DNA of 64,000 nt from Oscillibacter valericigenes (GTDB lineage Bacteria; Bacillota; Clostridia; Oscillospirales; Oscillospiraceae). The position numbers and the translations under genes were made by a program. Below the pieces are notes generated by a model. That model did not search any database. It saw only the letters and a list, made by a program, of their open reading frames with translations, and was not told the origin of the DNA. The number at the start of each line of letters is the position of its first letter. Positions within the stretch are counted from its first letter, which is position 1. The DNA lies in contig NZ_JAFBIS010000002.1 in assembly GCF_021531435.1 (NCBI RefSeq), forward strand, positions 124,001 to 188,000, written 5' to 3'. Positions 17,664-26,681 of this stretch are shown here, in pieces.

Positions 17664-19334
17664 ATGGCAGAGATCATGGAAAGAGAGGAACTGGCCCCGG
17701 ACACGGCGGAGACCGCGCCCAAAGCGGCTGAAAAGCCCAAGGACGGAAAATGGAAGAATATGCCCCGGAAAAAGCGCCGCCGCATCATTCGCTGGTGTGT
17801 GATATTGGTGGTCCTGGCGCTCATCGGGGCGTTGCTGCTGAAGATGTTCGGCGGGAAACAGGAAGCGGAAAAGCAGGTGGTGACGGACTACGTGCAGTAC
17901 GGCGCCATCACCGCCACGGTAGAGGGCAGCGGCATCGTCAAGGCCAAGAGCAGCGAGAGCATTTCCATCACCACCACCGGCACGGTCATGGACGTTCTGG
18001 TCACAGAGGGCCAGGAGGTCACCGCCGGCACGCCGCTGTTCACCGTGGATTCTCCCGCCGCCCAGGCGGCGGTACAGAAGGCCCGGAGCCAGGTGGAGGG
18101 CTATGAAAAGCAGCTTTCCACCGCCCTGAAGGACATTGCGGGGCTGAATCTGGCGGCGCCGTATTCCGGCAAGCTGATGGAAGTCGCCGCCCTGAACCCC
18201 GGCGATACCATCTCCAGGGGCCAGGTGGTGGCGAAGCTCAACGACGATACCCATTTGCGGCTGGAACAGTATTACAGCTACGCCTATGCCGGTGAGCTGA
18301 AAGCGGGCCAGACCGTGGATGTGTCCATCCCCGCCCTGATGACCACCATCCCCGGCACGGTGGAGACGGTCCATATGGTCAGCCGCATCACCCCGGAGGG
18401 CTCCAAGCTGTTCTCCGCCGAGATCGTGGTGGAGAACGAGGGCGCCCTGACAGCGGACATGGCGGCTTCCGCCACCGCCGTAGTGAACGGCGAGACCGTC
18501 TACCCCTATGAGCCGGGCAAGCTGGAGTACTGCCGCACCGGGGAGCTGAAGTCCACCGTGGACGGCACCGTGCTCTCCAGCGACCTTGTGAACTATCTCC
18601 AGGTCTCCGCCGGGCAGGTACTGGTGCGTATCGACGGCGAGGAGAGCGAGAGCGAGATCTTCACCATTGAGCAGAGTTTGGAGGAGGCCCGGGAGGAGCT
18701 GGAAAAGGCGGAGAAGAACCTGGCCAACTGCAATGCCGTGGCGCCCATCGACGGCAAGGTCATCGGCCTGTCCATCCAGTCCGGCGACGAGATCAACACC
18801 CAGCAGCCCATTTTGACCATTTCCGATACCCGCTCCCTCATCGTCAACGCCACGGTGGACGAGCGGAACATCAGCTACATCAAGCCCGGCATGATGGTGG
18901 ACCTGGACCAGTGGGGCAACGCGGCCATGGGCACGGTGGAGAGCGTCAGCCTGTCCAGCACCGTCAGCAATGGCGTGGCCACCTATCCCATGGTGGTGTC
19001 CATGGACAACAGCGAGGGGGCCATCCAGGTCAACAGCAACATCCAGTATTCCCTGGTCGCCAGCCAGAACGACAACTGCCTCGTCCTGCCCATCCAGGCG
19101 GTGCGGACGGTGTCCCTGGAGGACGGTTCCACCGCCACGGTGGTCTATGTCTCCGGAGACCGGCCGGACAACGCCCTGGACGGCGTCATGGCGGACGAGG
19201 AGATCCCCGATGGCTTCTGGGCCGTGCCGGTGGAGATCGGCATTTCCGATAACTACAATGTGGAGATCAAGTCCGGTGTGGAGGAGGGGACCGAGGTGTT
19301 CACCCAGATCCAGACCATGGAAGCCTGGGGTTGA
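17664..19334 (+). CDS. HlyD/MacA-like periplasmic adaptor subunit of an exporter
   Basis: A 556-residue membrane-anchored adaptor for the ABC exporter encoded next. A basic cytoplasmic N-terminus of about 45 residues is followed by one transmembrane helix (about residues 38-60, WCVILVVLALIGALLL). The rest contains two barrel-sandwich/lipoyl-type regions and beta-barrel stretches with short coiled-coil segments (for example near QSLEEAREELEKAEKNL). The start is ATG 17664, preceded by AAGGAGA; an upstream in-frame ATG at 17622 has no ribosome site. It is longer than E. coli MacA and may carry a duplicated lipoyl domain. The substrate is unknown. Confidence 0.85.
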   Translation: MAEIMEREELAPDTAETAPKAAEKPKDGKWKNMPRKKRRRIIRWCVILVVLALIGALLLKMFGGKQEAEKQVVTDYVQYGAITATVEGSGIVKAKSSESISITTTGTVMDVLVTEGQEVTAGTPLFTVDSPAAQAAVQKARSQVEGYEKQLSTALKDIAGLNLAAPYSGKLMEVAALNPGDTISRGQVVAKLNDDTHLRLEQYYSYAYAGELKAGQTVDVSIPALMTTIPGTVETVHMVSRITPEGSKLFSAEIVVENEGALTADMAASATAVVNGETVYPYEPGKLEYCRTGELKSTVDGTVLSSDLVNYLQVSAGQVLVRIDGEESESEIFTIEQSLEEAREELEKAEKNLANCNAVAPIDGKVIGLSIQSGDEINTQQPILTISDTRSLIVNATVDERNISYIKPGMMVDLDQWGNAAMGTVESVSLSSTVSNGVATYPMVVSMDNSEGAIQVNSNIQYSLVASQNDNCLVLPIQAVRTVSLEDGSTATVVYVSGDRPDNALDGVMADEEIPDGFWAVPVEIGISDNYNVEIKSGVEEGTEVFTQIQTMEAWG

Positions 19335-19338
19335 TGCC

Positions 19339-20040
19339 ATGGCGAAGCTGATCACACTGCGGGACGTGTATAAGATCTACGGCGAGGGCCTGGAAAGCGA
19401 GGTCCGTGCCCTGGACGGCGTGTCCCTGGATATTGAGCGGGGCGAGTTCGTGGCCGTGGTGGGCCAGTCCGGTTCCGGCAAGTCCACCATGATGAATGTG
19501 CTGGGCTGCCTGGACATCCCCACCCGGGGAGAGTACTTTCTGGACGGCACCGATGTCCAGGAGCTGACGGACAAGGAGCTCAGCCGCATCCGCAACAAGC
19601 AGATCGGATTCATTTTCCAGCAGTATAATCTGATCCAGTCCCTGACGGTGCTGGAAAACGTGGAGCTGCCCCTGATTTATCAGGGCATCAACGCCGATGA
19701 CCGCTACGACATGGCCATGGCCGCCCTGGAGCGGGTGGGACTGGCGGGCCGGGTCAAGCACAAGCCGGCGGAGATGTCCGGCGGCCAGCAGCAGCGGGTG
19801 GCCATCGCAAGGGCCATCGCCACGAAACCGCCCATCATCATGGCCGACGAACCCACCGGCGCGCTGGACTCCCGGACGGGCCAGGAGGTGCTGAAGTTCC
19901 TCCAGCAGCTCAACAGGGAGGGCAGCACCGTCATCCTCATTACCCACGACAACGGCATTGCCGCCACCGCCCGCCGCGTCGTGCGGCTTCAGGACGGCAA
20001 AATCGTGGAGGACCATGGCCAGGAGGTGGATTGGCTGTGA
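19339..20040 (+). CDS. ABC transporter ATPase, MacB/LolD type
   Basis: A 233-residue nucleotide-binding subunit. Walker A is GQSGSGKST, the signature is MSGGQQQRVAIARA, Walker B is IIMADEPTGAL, and the Q-loop FQQYNLIQSLTVLENVELPL motif region is typical of MacB/LolD-type mechanotransmission ATPases. It begins four bases after the adaptor stop (ATG 19339) and overlaps the permease gene by four bases, so the three are one translationally coupled unit. Confidence 0.96.
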   Translation: MAKLITLRDVYKIYGEGLESEVRALDGVSLDIERGEFVAVVGQSGSGKSTMMNVLGCLDIPTRGEYFLDGTDVQELTDKELSRIRNKQIGFIFQQYNLIQSLTVLENVELPLIYQGINADDRYDMAMAALERVGLAGRVKHKPAEMSGGQQQRVAIARAIATKPPIIMADEPTGALDSRTGQEVLKFLQQLNREGSTVILITHDNGIAATARRVVRLQDGKIVEDHGQEVDWL

Positions 20041-21290
20041 ATATCCAACAGGCCGTGAAAATGGCGTGGAAGTCCATCTGGGGCAAGAAAGGCCGCTCCG
20101 CCCTGACGATTTTGGGCATCTTTATCGGCATCGCCGCCGTCATGACCATCGTCTCGGTGATGGAGGGCATGAAGCAGAAGACCATGGAGCAGTTTGAGGC
20201 CATGGGCAGCAACCGCATCACCGTCAGCATTTACAGCTGGATGTACGACGAGGACGGCAACGATATTTCCAAGGATTACTTCCCGGACCTGTACGATTAC
20301 TGCAACGGCATGAAGGAGTATGTCATGGGTATTACACCCACGGGCTACTGCAATGCCACGGTATCCTACGGCACGAAATCCACCGCCAATATGCAGTACA
20401 GCTGGGACGAAATGGGCAATCCCGTGGGCGACATTCCGCCCAGCCTGTATTACGGCAGTGACCAGTACGCCGCCTGCAATAATCTCACCATTGCCAAGGG
20501 CCGGGACCTGGCCCAGCTGGACATTGAGAAGTACAACCAGGTCTGCGTCATGGGCGCTCAGGCGGCCAAGATCTTTTTTGGTTCCGCCAATCCCGTGAAC
20601 CAGACCGTGCAGGTCAACGGCCAGAATTTCCTGGTGGTGGGCGTGTATGCCTCCCGCCTCAGCGAGGAGAGCGCCGGCGCTAGCACCCTGGATAATTTCA
20701 TCGTGTTCCCCTATACGGCCAGACGGGTGCTGGGCGGCGAGAAGCCCACGGAATTCCTGGTGAAGGCCCGCAGCAGCGAGGACATGACCGAGGCCATCTC
20801 CCGGCTCAGCGGCTTTTTGCGGGGCCTGGTGGACCAGAATACCGGCGGCTACAACGTCTATTCCGAGAGCCAGTGGCAGCAGTCCAATGAGTACCTGACC
20901 ATGATCGGCATGGTGCTGGCGGGCATCGCGGCCATCAGCCTGCTGGTGGGCGGCATCGGCATTATGAATATCATGCTGGTGACGGTGACGGAGCGGACCC
21001 GGGAAATTGGCATCCGCCGGGCCATCGGCGCCCAGCGGGGGAGCATCGTGGCCCAGTTCCTCATCGAGGCGGCCATGCTCTGCGGCATCGGCGGCATCGT
21101 GGGCATCGCTTTCGGAACCTTAGGCAGCATGGCATTGAGCACGCTGATGTTCCAGATGACGATCTACCCGTCGCCCGCCGTGACGATCGGTTCCTTCTCC
21201 CTGTCGGTGGTGCTGGGCGTGATCTTCGGCAGCTACCCGGCGGTGAAGGCGTCCAAACTCCAGCCTGTGGAAGCCCTGCGGGCGGAATAA
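20037..21290 (+). CDS. ABC transporter permease, FtsX/MacB type
   Basis: A 417-residue permease with one N-terminal transmembrane helix (GRSALTILGIFIGIAAVMTI, about residues 20-40), a large extracellular MacB periplasmic core domain (about 45-285) and a C-terminal FtsX domain with three helices (IGMVLAGIAAISLLVGGIGI, then two more). The start chosen is GTG 20037: AGGAGGTG at 20021-20028 is eight bases upstream, whereas the TTG at 20031 is too close. The four-base GTGA overlap with the ATPase gene supports this. Confidence 0.93.
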   Translation: MNIQQAVKMAWKSIWGKKGRSALTILGIFIGIAAVMTIVSVMEGMKQKTMEQFEAMGSNRITVSIYSWMYDEDGNDISKDYFPDLYDYCNGMKEYVMGITPTGYCNATVSYGTKSTANMQYSWDEMGNPVGDIPPSLYYGSDQYAACNNLTIAKGRDLAQLDIEKYNQVCVMGAQAAKIFFGSANPVNQTVQVNGQNFLVVGVYASRLSEESAGASTLDNFIVFPYTARRVLGGEKPTEFLVKARSSEDMTEAISRLSGFLRGLVDQNTGGYNVYSESQWQQSNEYLTMIGMVLAGIAAISLLVGGIGIMNIMLVTVTERTREIGIRRAIGAQRGSIVAQFLIEAAMLCGIGGIVGIAFGTLGSMALSTLMFQMTIYPSPAVTIGSFSLSVVLGVIFGSYPAVKASKLQPVEALRAE

Positions 21291-21304
21291 GGAGGAAAAC
21301 AGAT

Positions 21305-23515
21305 ATGAAACAACGAATTTTCGCGCTGCTGCTGGCGGTGTGCATGGCATCGTCCCTGCTGGCTGTGCCCGCCGCGGCGGCGGATACCGTCCGCTTTTCC
21401 GACGTCAGCGACCAGGATACCGCCGTGGCGGTGGAGACCCTGCGGCTGATGGGTGTGCTGGACGGCTACGGCGACGGCAGCTTCCGCCCCTCCGCCCAGC
21501 TGAACCGGGCGCAGTTCTGCAAAATGGCGGTCTACGCCATGAATGGCGAGAGCGAGCTGGGCCTGTACCGCACCGTCACGGTGTTCCCGGATGTGAAGCC
21601 CTCCCACTGGGCCTCCGCCTACATCAATATGGCGGCCAAGGGGAAGAACGTCATTTCCGGCTATCCTGACGGCAAATTCCACCCGGAGCGCACCGTCACC
21701 CTGGGCCAGGCGGCCACCATCCTGCTGCGGCTGCTGGGCTACAAGGATGAGAACGTGGGCGGCGTGTGGCCGGACAGCTACATGGCCGTAGCCGCCACCA
21801 TCGGACTCACCGACGGCGTGGGGGACAACGGCAACGCCCCCCTGACCCGGAGCCAGGCGGCGAAGCTGTTTTTGAACCTGCTCCGGGCGGAGAAGCAGGA
21901 CGGCTCCAAGTATCTTGCGTCCCTCGGCACCGCCAGGGACACCGTGCTGGCGTCCTCCGCCGCCGGAAATGACGGCAAGTCCTTCAAGACGGCCGACGGC
22001 AGCGAGTTTGCGCTGGCCTCCGGCAAGACGCCCAGCGGCATCCTGAACGGACGGAAGGGCACCCTGCTGCTGAACAAGAACGGCAAGGCCGTGACCTTTG
22101 TGCCGGACGCCGCCGGCTCCAACCGGACGGTCACCATCGCCTCCTGCACCGCGACGCAGATCACAGACACCAGCGGCGTCAAGTACACGCTGAAAAGTGA
22201 CACCGCTACCTATTACAACGGCACAGAGACTACCTGGGCGGCGGTCTTCGCGTGGCTCCACGCCGGGAATACCGTCACGCTGAGCCTGGACAGCTCCGGC
22301 GCCGTGACCTATGTGTTCGTGGGCGGCGGCAGCAAGGCTGAGGCGGCGGTCATCATCTATGAGAACGGCTCCTCCGTGGGCTTTGACGCCATCACCGGCG
22401 GCGTGACCGGATACAGCATCTACAAAAACGGCTCCTCCGCCGGACTGGGCGACCTGCGGAAGTACGATGTGGCGACCTATTCCAGCGCCACCAATTCCAT
22501 CCGGGTCTGCGACACCCGGGTGACGGTGTACTACGAGGGCTGCGAGCCCAGCCCCAGGGAACCCTCCAGCATCACGGTCCTGGGCGGCATGAAGCTGACG
22601 GCGCTGCCCACGGCCGCGGAGAGCCTCTCCAAGTTCAAGCCCGGCGACCAGATGACGCTGCTGCTGACGGAGGACGGCCAGGTGGCCGGGGCCGTGGAAG
22701 CCAGCGGCACCAGTGCCCGGGGCAATGCCGTGGGCATCGTCCGGGACGGAACCGTCCAGTTCCTGTGCGGCACCGCCAAGCTGGAGGTCAGGAGCAGTCA
22801 GGCGGCGGAGCTTGATGGCCAGATCGTCCGCATTTCTTCCAATCAGAGCGGCGTTACGCTGTCCCGCCTCATCGGCGGCACCGGCGGCGACCTGGATGTG
22901 GACGCGAAAAAGCTGGGCGGCAAGGCTCTGGCGGAGAGCGTCCTGATCTTCGAGAACGGCAAAGAGACCACGCTGGACCAACTCACCAGCGGCGTCATCC
23001 CCTCCAATGAGATCCTCTACGCCCGGACCAACTGGGCCGGGAAGGTGGACCTGATCGTGCTGGGCAGCACCAGCGGCGACACGGTGTACTATGGAAAGGC
23101 TGATGTTACTGAGTCCACAAAGACAGGCGAATTGGGAACCTATAAAGTCAGAACCCTTCAGGTAATTTGCGGAGACGGAAAAACGGTAGGCCCCTATGAA
23201 ATAGGCTCTGGAATCAACACCGGCGATTATGTAGCTGTCACTATTGGAACTCGAAAGATAGAGGATGGCACAGAGAAGTATGTCTCCAGTCTGACGAAGC
23301 TGACAGAGCTGAAGAACATTCCCAACAGCGCCTGGAGCGGCAGCTCCGCCGTTACCGTGGGCGGACGGACCTACCGGGTGAGCGCCGACGTGCCCTGCTA
23401 CAACAAGGACACCGGCACCTGGATGACCCTCTCCGAGGCCCATGCCTACGCCAGTGTTTCCAACCTCTATGTGAAGGACGGCACCGTCCGGGTCGTGGAA
23501 GTCAAACACGGGTAA
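21305..23515 (+). CDS. S-layer homology (SLH) domain protein
   Basis: A 736-residue secreted protein. The signal peptide (FALLLAVCMASSLLAVPAAAA, cleavage near residue 26) is followed by three SLH modules at about 30-75, 97-140 and 155-200 (FSDVSDQDTA, FPDVKPSHWA, VWPDSYMAVA), which normally bind pyruvylated cell-wall polymer. The rest is a Gly/Ser/Thr-rich beta region without a recognised domain. AAGGAGG overlaps the permease stop, so it is the last gene of the exporter operon. Codons from about 23090 to 23300 (gga, ata, aga, aca, ttg) differ sharply from the flanks, suggesting a recombined patch. Confidence 0.9.
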   Translation: MKQRIFALLLAVCMASSLLAVPAAAADTVRFSDVSDQDTAVAVETLRLMGVLDGYGDGSFRPSAQLNRAQFCKMAVYAMNGESELGLYRTVTVFPDVKPSHWASAYINMAAKGKNVISGYPDGKFHPERTVTLGQAATILLRLLGYKDENVGGVWPDSYMAVAATIGLTDGVGDNGNAPLTRSQAAKLFLNLLRAEKQDGSKYLASLGTARDTVLASSAAGNDGKSFKTADGSEFALASGKTPSGILNGRKGTLLLNKNGKAVTFVPDAAGSNRTVTIASCTATQITDTSGVKYTLKSDTATYYNGTETTWAAVFAWLHAGNTVTLSLDSSGAVTYVFVGGGSKAEAAVIIYENGSSVGFDAITGGVTGYSIYKNGSSAGLGDLRKYDVATYSSATNSIRVCDTRVTVYYEGCEPSPREPSSITVLGGMKLTALPTAAESLSKFKPGDQMTLLLTEDGQVAGAVEASGTSARGNAVGIVRDGTVQFLCGTAKLEVRSSQAAELDGQIVRISSNQSGVTLSRLIGGTGGDLDVDAKKLGGKALAESVLIFENGKETTLDQLTSGVIPSNEILYARTNWAGKVDLIVLGSTSGDTVYYGKADVTESTKTGELGTYKVRTLQVICGDGKTVGPYEIGSGINTGDYVAVTIGTRKIEDGTEKYVSSLTKLTELKNIPNSAWSGSSAVTVGGRTYRVSADVPCYNKDTGTWMTLSEAHAYASVSNLYVKDGTVRVVEVKHG

Positions 23516-23521
23516 AATAAG

Positions 23522-23553
23522 AAGGAACGGACCGTTCAGGTCCGTTCCTTTTC
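23522..23553. terminator. Bidirectional terminator between convergent genes
   Basis: A perfect 12-bp stem AAGGAACGGACC / GGTCCGTTCCTT with a GTTCA loop, T-rich on both sides, between the SLH gene and the convergent hydrolase. Confidence 0.92.
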
Positions 23554-23554
23554 T

Positions 23555-24493
23555 TTATACCCTTGCGGGGATACGGCTGTTCAGCCATTGGAGGATGTCG
23601 CCGTACACCGCCTCCCGGCAGTCCTCGTTCAGGATCTCGTGCCGCAGCTCCGGGTAGAGCTTCAGGGAGACACTGCGTACCCCAGCCTTGCGGAAGCTCT
23701 CGTAAGCCCGCTTCACACCCTTGCCGCACTCGCCCACCGGGTCCATCTCGCCGGAGATGAACAGAATGGGCGTGTTCAGGTTCATCTTTCGCAGATTCTC
23801 CGGCTTCGCGATGAACCGCATGCCGCCCAGCATTTCCCGGAACAGGCCAATGGTGGGGTTTCCCGCGCACAGGGGGTCGGCGATGTACCGGTCCACATTG
23901 TCGGTGTTGATGCTGATCCAGTCGAACCCGGTGCGGTTCGGGGCGAAGAGCTTGTTGTAGGTGCCGAAGGCCAGCTTCTGCACGAGGGGACTGGACCGGT
24001 CTTCTCCCACCCGGCGGGCTTCCTCGGTGGCCACGGCCCTGCCGCCGGCGATGACCGCCGGGGGCATCTGACCGGTGCCCATGAGGATAGCGCCGTCCAC
24101 GGTGCCGGGATAACGGATGAGGTAGGTCCGGGCCAGGAAAGAGCCCATGGAGTGGCCCAGCAGGAAATAGGGCACGCCGGGGAACCGCCTGCCCGCCAGC
24201 TGGCGGCGGGTGTAGATGTCATTTACCACCCAGTTCCAGCTGCCCTTGGGACCGAAGTACAGCCGTGGGGCACCCTCCGCCACGGACTGGCCGTGGCCCA
24301 GGTGGTCATGGCCCACCACGGCGAAACCGTGAGTGGTCAGATACTCCGCAAAGGGCTCATACCGCAGGATGTACTCCGCCACGCCGTGGGAAATCTGCAG
24401 AACGGCCCGGACTTCTCCCTCAGGGACCCACTCCACCGCATGGATGGCGGTATGTCCGTCGGCGGACGGGAAAGTAAATTCGTTTCTGACCAT
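23555..24493 (-). CDS. Alpha/beta hydrolase, monoacylglycerol-lipase-like
   Basis: A 312-residue cytoplasmic hydrolase of the S33/lysophospholipase type. The nucleophile elbow is LLGHSMGSF, the oxyanion region HGVAEYILRYEPFA resembles monoacylglycerol lipases, the acid lies in ISGEMDPVGE and the catalytic His in ELRHEIL near the C-terminus. AAGGAGG precedes the start. It is divergent from glpK with 76 bp between them; release of glycerol from acylglycerols feeding glycerol kinase would be a coherent pathway, but this is inference. Confidence 0.88.
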   Translation of the reverse strand: MVRNEFTFPSADGHTAIHAVEWVPEGEVRAVLQISHGVAEYILRYEPFAEYLTTHGFAVVGHDHLGHGQSVAEGAPRLYFGPKGSWNWVVNDIYTRRQLAGRRFPGVPYFLLGHSMGSFLARTYLIRYPGTVDGAILMGTGQMPPAVIAGGRAVATEEARRVGEDRSSPLVQKLAFGTYNKLFAPNRTGFDWISINTDNVDRYIADPLCAGNPTIGLFREMLGGMRFIAKPENLRKMNLNTPILFISGEMDPVGECGKGVKRAYESFRKAGVRSVSLKLYPELRHEILNEDCREAVYGDILQWLNSRIPARV

Positions 24494-24569
24494 GGAAAAA
24501 CCCGCCTCCTTGTGTTATATTGGAACCATCATATCATATGTTTTCAACAATTACCAGAGGAGGCCGCCA

Positions 24570-26081
24570 ATGGAAACTTATATTGCCGCCATGGACCAGG
24601 GGACCACCAGCTCCCGGGCCATTCTGTTCAACCGGGCGGGGGAGATCGTCTCCCGTGCCCAGTATCCCTTCCGGCAGATCTATCCCCAGCCCGGCTGGGT
24701 GGAGCACGATCCGGTGGAGCTTTGGAACATGGAGAAGAAAGCCCTGGCGGAGGCGGTGGACGCCGCCCACATCGACCCCAAGCAGATCGCGGCCCTGGGC
24801 ATCACCAACCAGCGGGAGACCACGGTCCTTTGGGAGCGGGCCACCGGGCAGCCGGTGTATAACGCCATTGTGTGGCAGTGCCGCCGCACCGCCGCCATCT
24901 GCGACCGGCTGAAAGCCGACGGTTGGTCGGAGGCGGTGACGGACAAGACCGGATTGCTGATCGACGCCTACTTTTCCGGCACGAAGATCAAATGGATCCT
25001 GGACAATGTCCCCGGCGTCCGGCAGCGGGCGGAGCGGGGCGAGCTGTGCGCCGGCACGGTGGATTCCTGGCTCATCTGGAATCTGACCGCCGGGAAGGTC
25101 CATGTGACGGACTACTCCAACGCCTCCCGGACCATGCTGTTCAACATCCATACGCTGCAATGGGACGAGGACCTGTGCCGCGCCCTGGACATTCCCATGT
25201 CCCTGCTGCCCCAGCCCCGGCCCAACAGTGAGGTCTACGGCACGGTGGCGGGGGGGATCCCCGGCCTGGAGTCTCTTGCGGGCATTCCTATCTGCGGCAG
25301 CGCCGGAGACCAGCCCGCCGCCCTGTTCGGCCAGGCCTGCTACCTGCCGGGCCAGGCGAAAAATACATACGGCACCGGCTGCTTTACCCTGATGAACGTG
25401 GGCGGACAGGCGGTGCGCTCCCGGGCGGGGCTGGTGACCTCCGTGGGCTGGTCCGTGGGCGGAAAGCTGACTTACGCTCTGGAGGGCAGCGTGTTCAACG
25501 CCGGCAGCACCATCCAGTGGCTGCGGGATGAGCTGGGGCTTATCCGGTCGGCGCCGGAGTGCGACCGGCTGGCGGAGAGCGTGCCCACCTCCGGCGGCGT
25601 GTATGTGGTGCCCGCCTTTACCGGCCTGGGCGCGCCCTATTGGGATATGTACGCCCGGGGCACCATCGTGGGTCTGACCCGGGGCACCACCCGGGCCCAT
25701 ATCGCCCGGGCGGTGCTGGACTCCATCGCCTTCCAGGTGACGGACCTGGTGCGGGCCATGAACGACGACGCTCCCTGTCCCCTCACCACGCTGCGGGTGG
25801 ATGGCGGCGCGTCGGTCAGCGACATCCTGATGCAGACCCAGGCGGACCTGCTGCGCCTGCCGGTAGACCGTCCCGCCCAGGTGGAGACCACCGCCTTCGG
25901 CGCGGCGGCGCTGGCGGGGCTGGCCGCGGGCGTATGGAGCGGCCTGGAGGAGCTGGCGGGCCTGCGCCGCAGCCAGCACGTGTTCCTGCCCCTGCGGGAG
26001 GAGGACGCCTGTGCCGCCGATTACCGCCAGTGGCGCAGGGCGGTGGAGCGGTCCCGCATGTGGATTGAAAACGAATTGTAA
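24570..26081 (+). CDS. glpK: Glycerol kinase
   Basis: A 503-residue FGGY-family kinase making sn-glycerol 3-phosphate. The N-terminal phosphate-1 loop DQGTTSSRAILF and the glycerol-binding block ITNQRETTVLWE are intact; the C-terminal domain has the GLGAPYWDMYARG and VDGGASVSDILMQ motifs. The start is ATG 24570 with GAGGAGG upstream; the frame runs further 5' across the divergent lipase gene but has no ribosome site there. No glycerol facilitator gene adjoins it. The flanking 76 bp hold a possible promoter (TTGTGT, 16-base spacer, TATCAT). Confidence 0.96.
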   Translation: METYIAAMDQGTTSSRAILFNRAGEIVSRAQYPFRQIYPQPGWVEHDPVELWNMEKKALAEAVDAAHIDPKQIAALGITNQRETTVLWERATGQPVYNAIVWQCRRTAAICDRLKADGWSEAVTDKTGLLIDAYFSGTKIKWILDNVPGVRQRAERGELCAGTVDSWLIWNLTAGKVHVTDYSNASRTMLFNIHTLQWDEDLCRALDIPMSLLPQPRPNSEVYGTVAGGIPGLESLAGIPICGSAGDQPAALFGQACYLPGQAKNTYGTGCFTLMNVGGQAVRSRAGLVTSVGWSVGGKLTYALEGSVFNAGSTIQWLRDELGLIRSAPECDRLAESVPTSGGVYVVPAFTGLGAPYWDMYARGTIVGLTRGTTRAHIARAVLDSIAFQVTDLVRAMNDDAPCPLTTLRVDGGASVSDILMQTQADLLRLPVDRPAQVETTAFGAAALAGLAAGVWSGLEELAGLRRSQHVFLPLREEDACAADYRQWRRAVERSRMWIENEL

Positions 26082-26097
26082 ATAAACAAAAAATGGA

Positions 26098-26126
26098 TTG
26101 CGTTTGCCGAAAAAGCAGGGTATACT
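26098..26126 (+). promoter_or_regulatory. Promoter of the zinc-ribbon protein gene
   Basis: TTGCGT (26098-26103), 17-base spacer, TATACT (26121-26126). A small hairpin AGGCC-GAAA-GGCCT (26161-26174) lies in the leader. Confidence 0.75.
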
Positions 26127-26195
26127 GATTTCGATAAGCAAGATCATGCTTTGAAAGGACAGGCCGAAAGGCCTTAGTGAAAGGAGTTTTTCAGG

Positions 26196-26573
26196 ATGGC
26201 GTTTTCTTTTGATGAACTGACGAAAAAGGCGAAGGATATGGCGAATCTGGCAGCTGATAAGGCCAAGGATGCCGCGGAGCTGACCAAGATCAGCGTGGCG
26301 ATCGCCGGAGAGCAGAAGGAGATCGACAAGAACTACCGTACCATCGGCGAGTGGTTCGTCAATGAGTACGAGGGCGAGATCCCCGATGCCGTCCGGGAAA
26401 TGGTGGAGGCCGTGGCCGCTTCCAAGGCGAAGATCGCCGAGCTGGAGGCCAGCAAGCCCACCAAGGAAGAGCCTGTGGCGGAGGCGGCGCCTGCCGCCAA
26501 GAAGTGCCCCATCTGCGGCGCGGAGTCCGACAGCAAGTTCTGCCCCAAGTGCGGCGCCCCCATGGGTGAATAA
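26196..26573 (+). CDS. Small coiled-coil protein with C-terminal zinc ribbon
   Basis: A 125-residue soluble protein. Residues 1-90 are Ala/Lys/Glu-rich and predicted helical or coiled coil; residues about 100-120 form a zinc ribbon, CPICG and CPKCG with ten residues between. Such zinc-ribbon proteins are common in Oscillospirales, but I know of no assigned function. AAGGAG is nine bases before ATG 26196. It has its own promoter and terminator, hence a monocistronic unit. Confidence 0.75.
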   Translation: MAFSFDELTKKAKDMANLAADKAKDAAELTKISVAIAGEQKEIDKNYRTIGEWFVNEYEGEIPDAVREMVEAVAASKAKIAELEASKPTKEEPVAEAAPAAKKCPICGAESDSKFCPKCGAPMGE

Positions 26574-26593
26574 ACGGAAAAGTAATCAGTTTG

Positions 26594-26628
26594 AGAGCAC
26601 CCCGGCAAAGCCGGGGCGCTCTTGCGTT
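26594..26628 (+). terminator. Intrinsic terminator after the zinc-ribbon gene
   Basis: A long stem AGAGCxCCCCGGC / GCCGGGGxGCTCT with an AAA loop, followed by a broken T run. Its tail overlaps the -35 of the next promoter. Confidence 0.8.
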
Positions 26629-26650
26629 TTCTGACAGAATATGTTATCCT
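26622..26650 (+). promoter_or_regulatory. Promoter of the SLC13-type transporter gene
   Basis: TTGCGT (26622-26627), 17-base spacer, TATCCT (26645-26650). Confidence 0.6.
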
Positions 26651-26681
26651 GTGGCCGGATTTTGAAGCGGAGGAAACGGCC

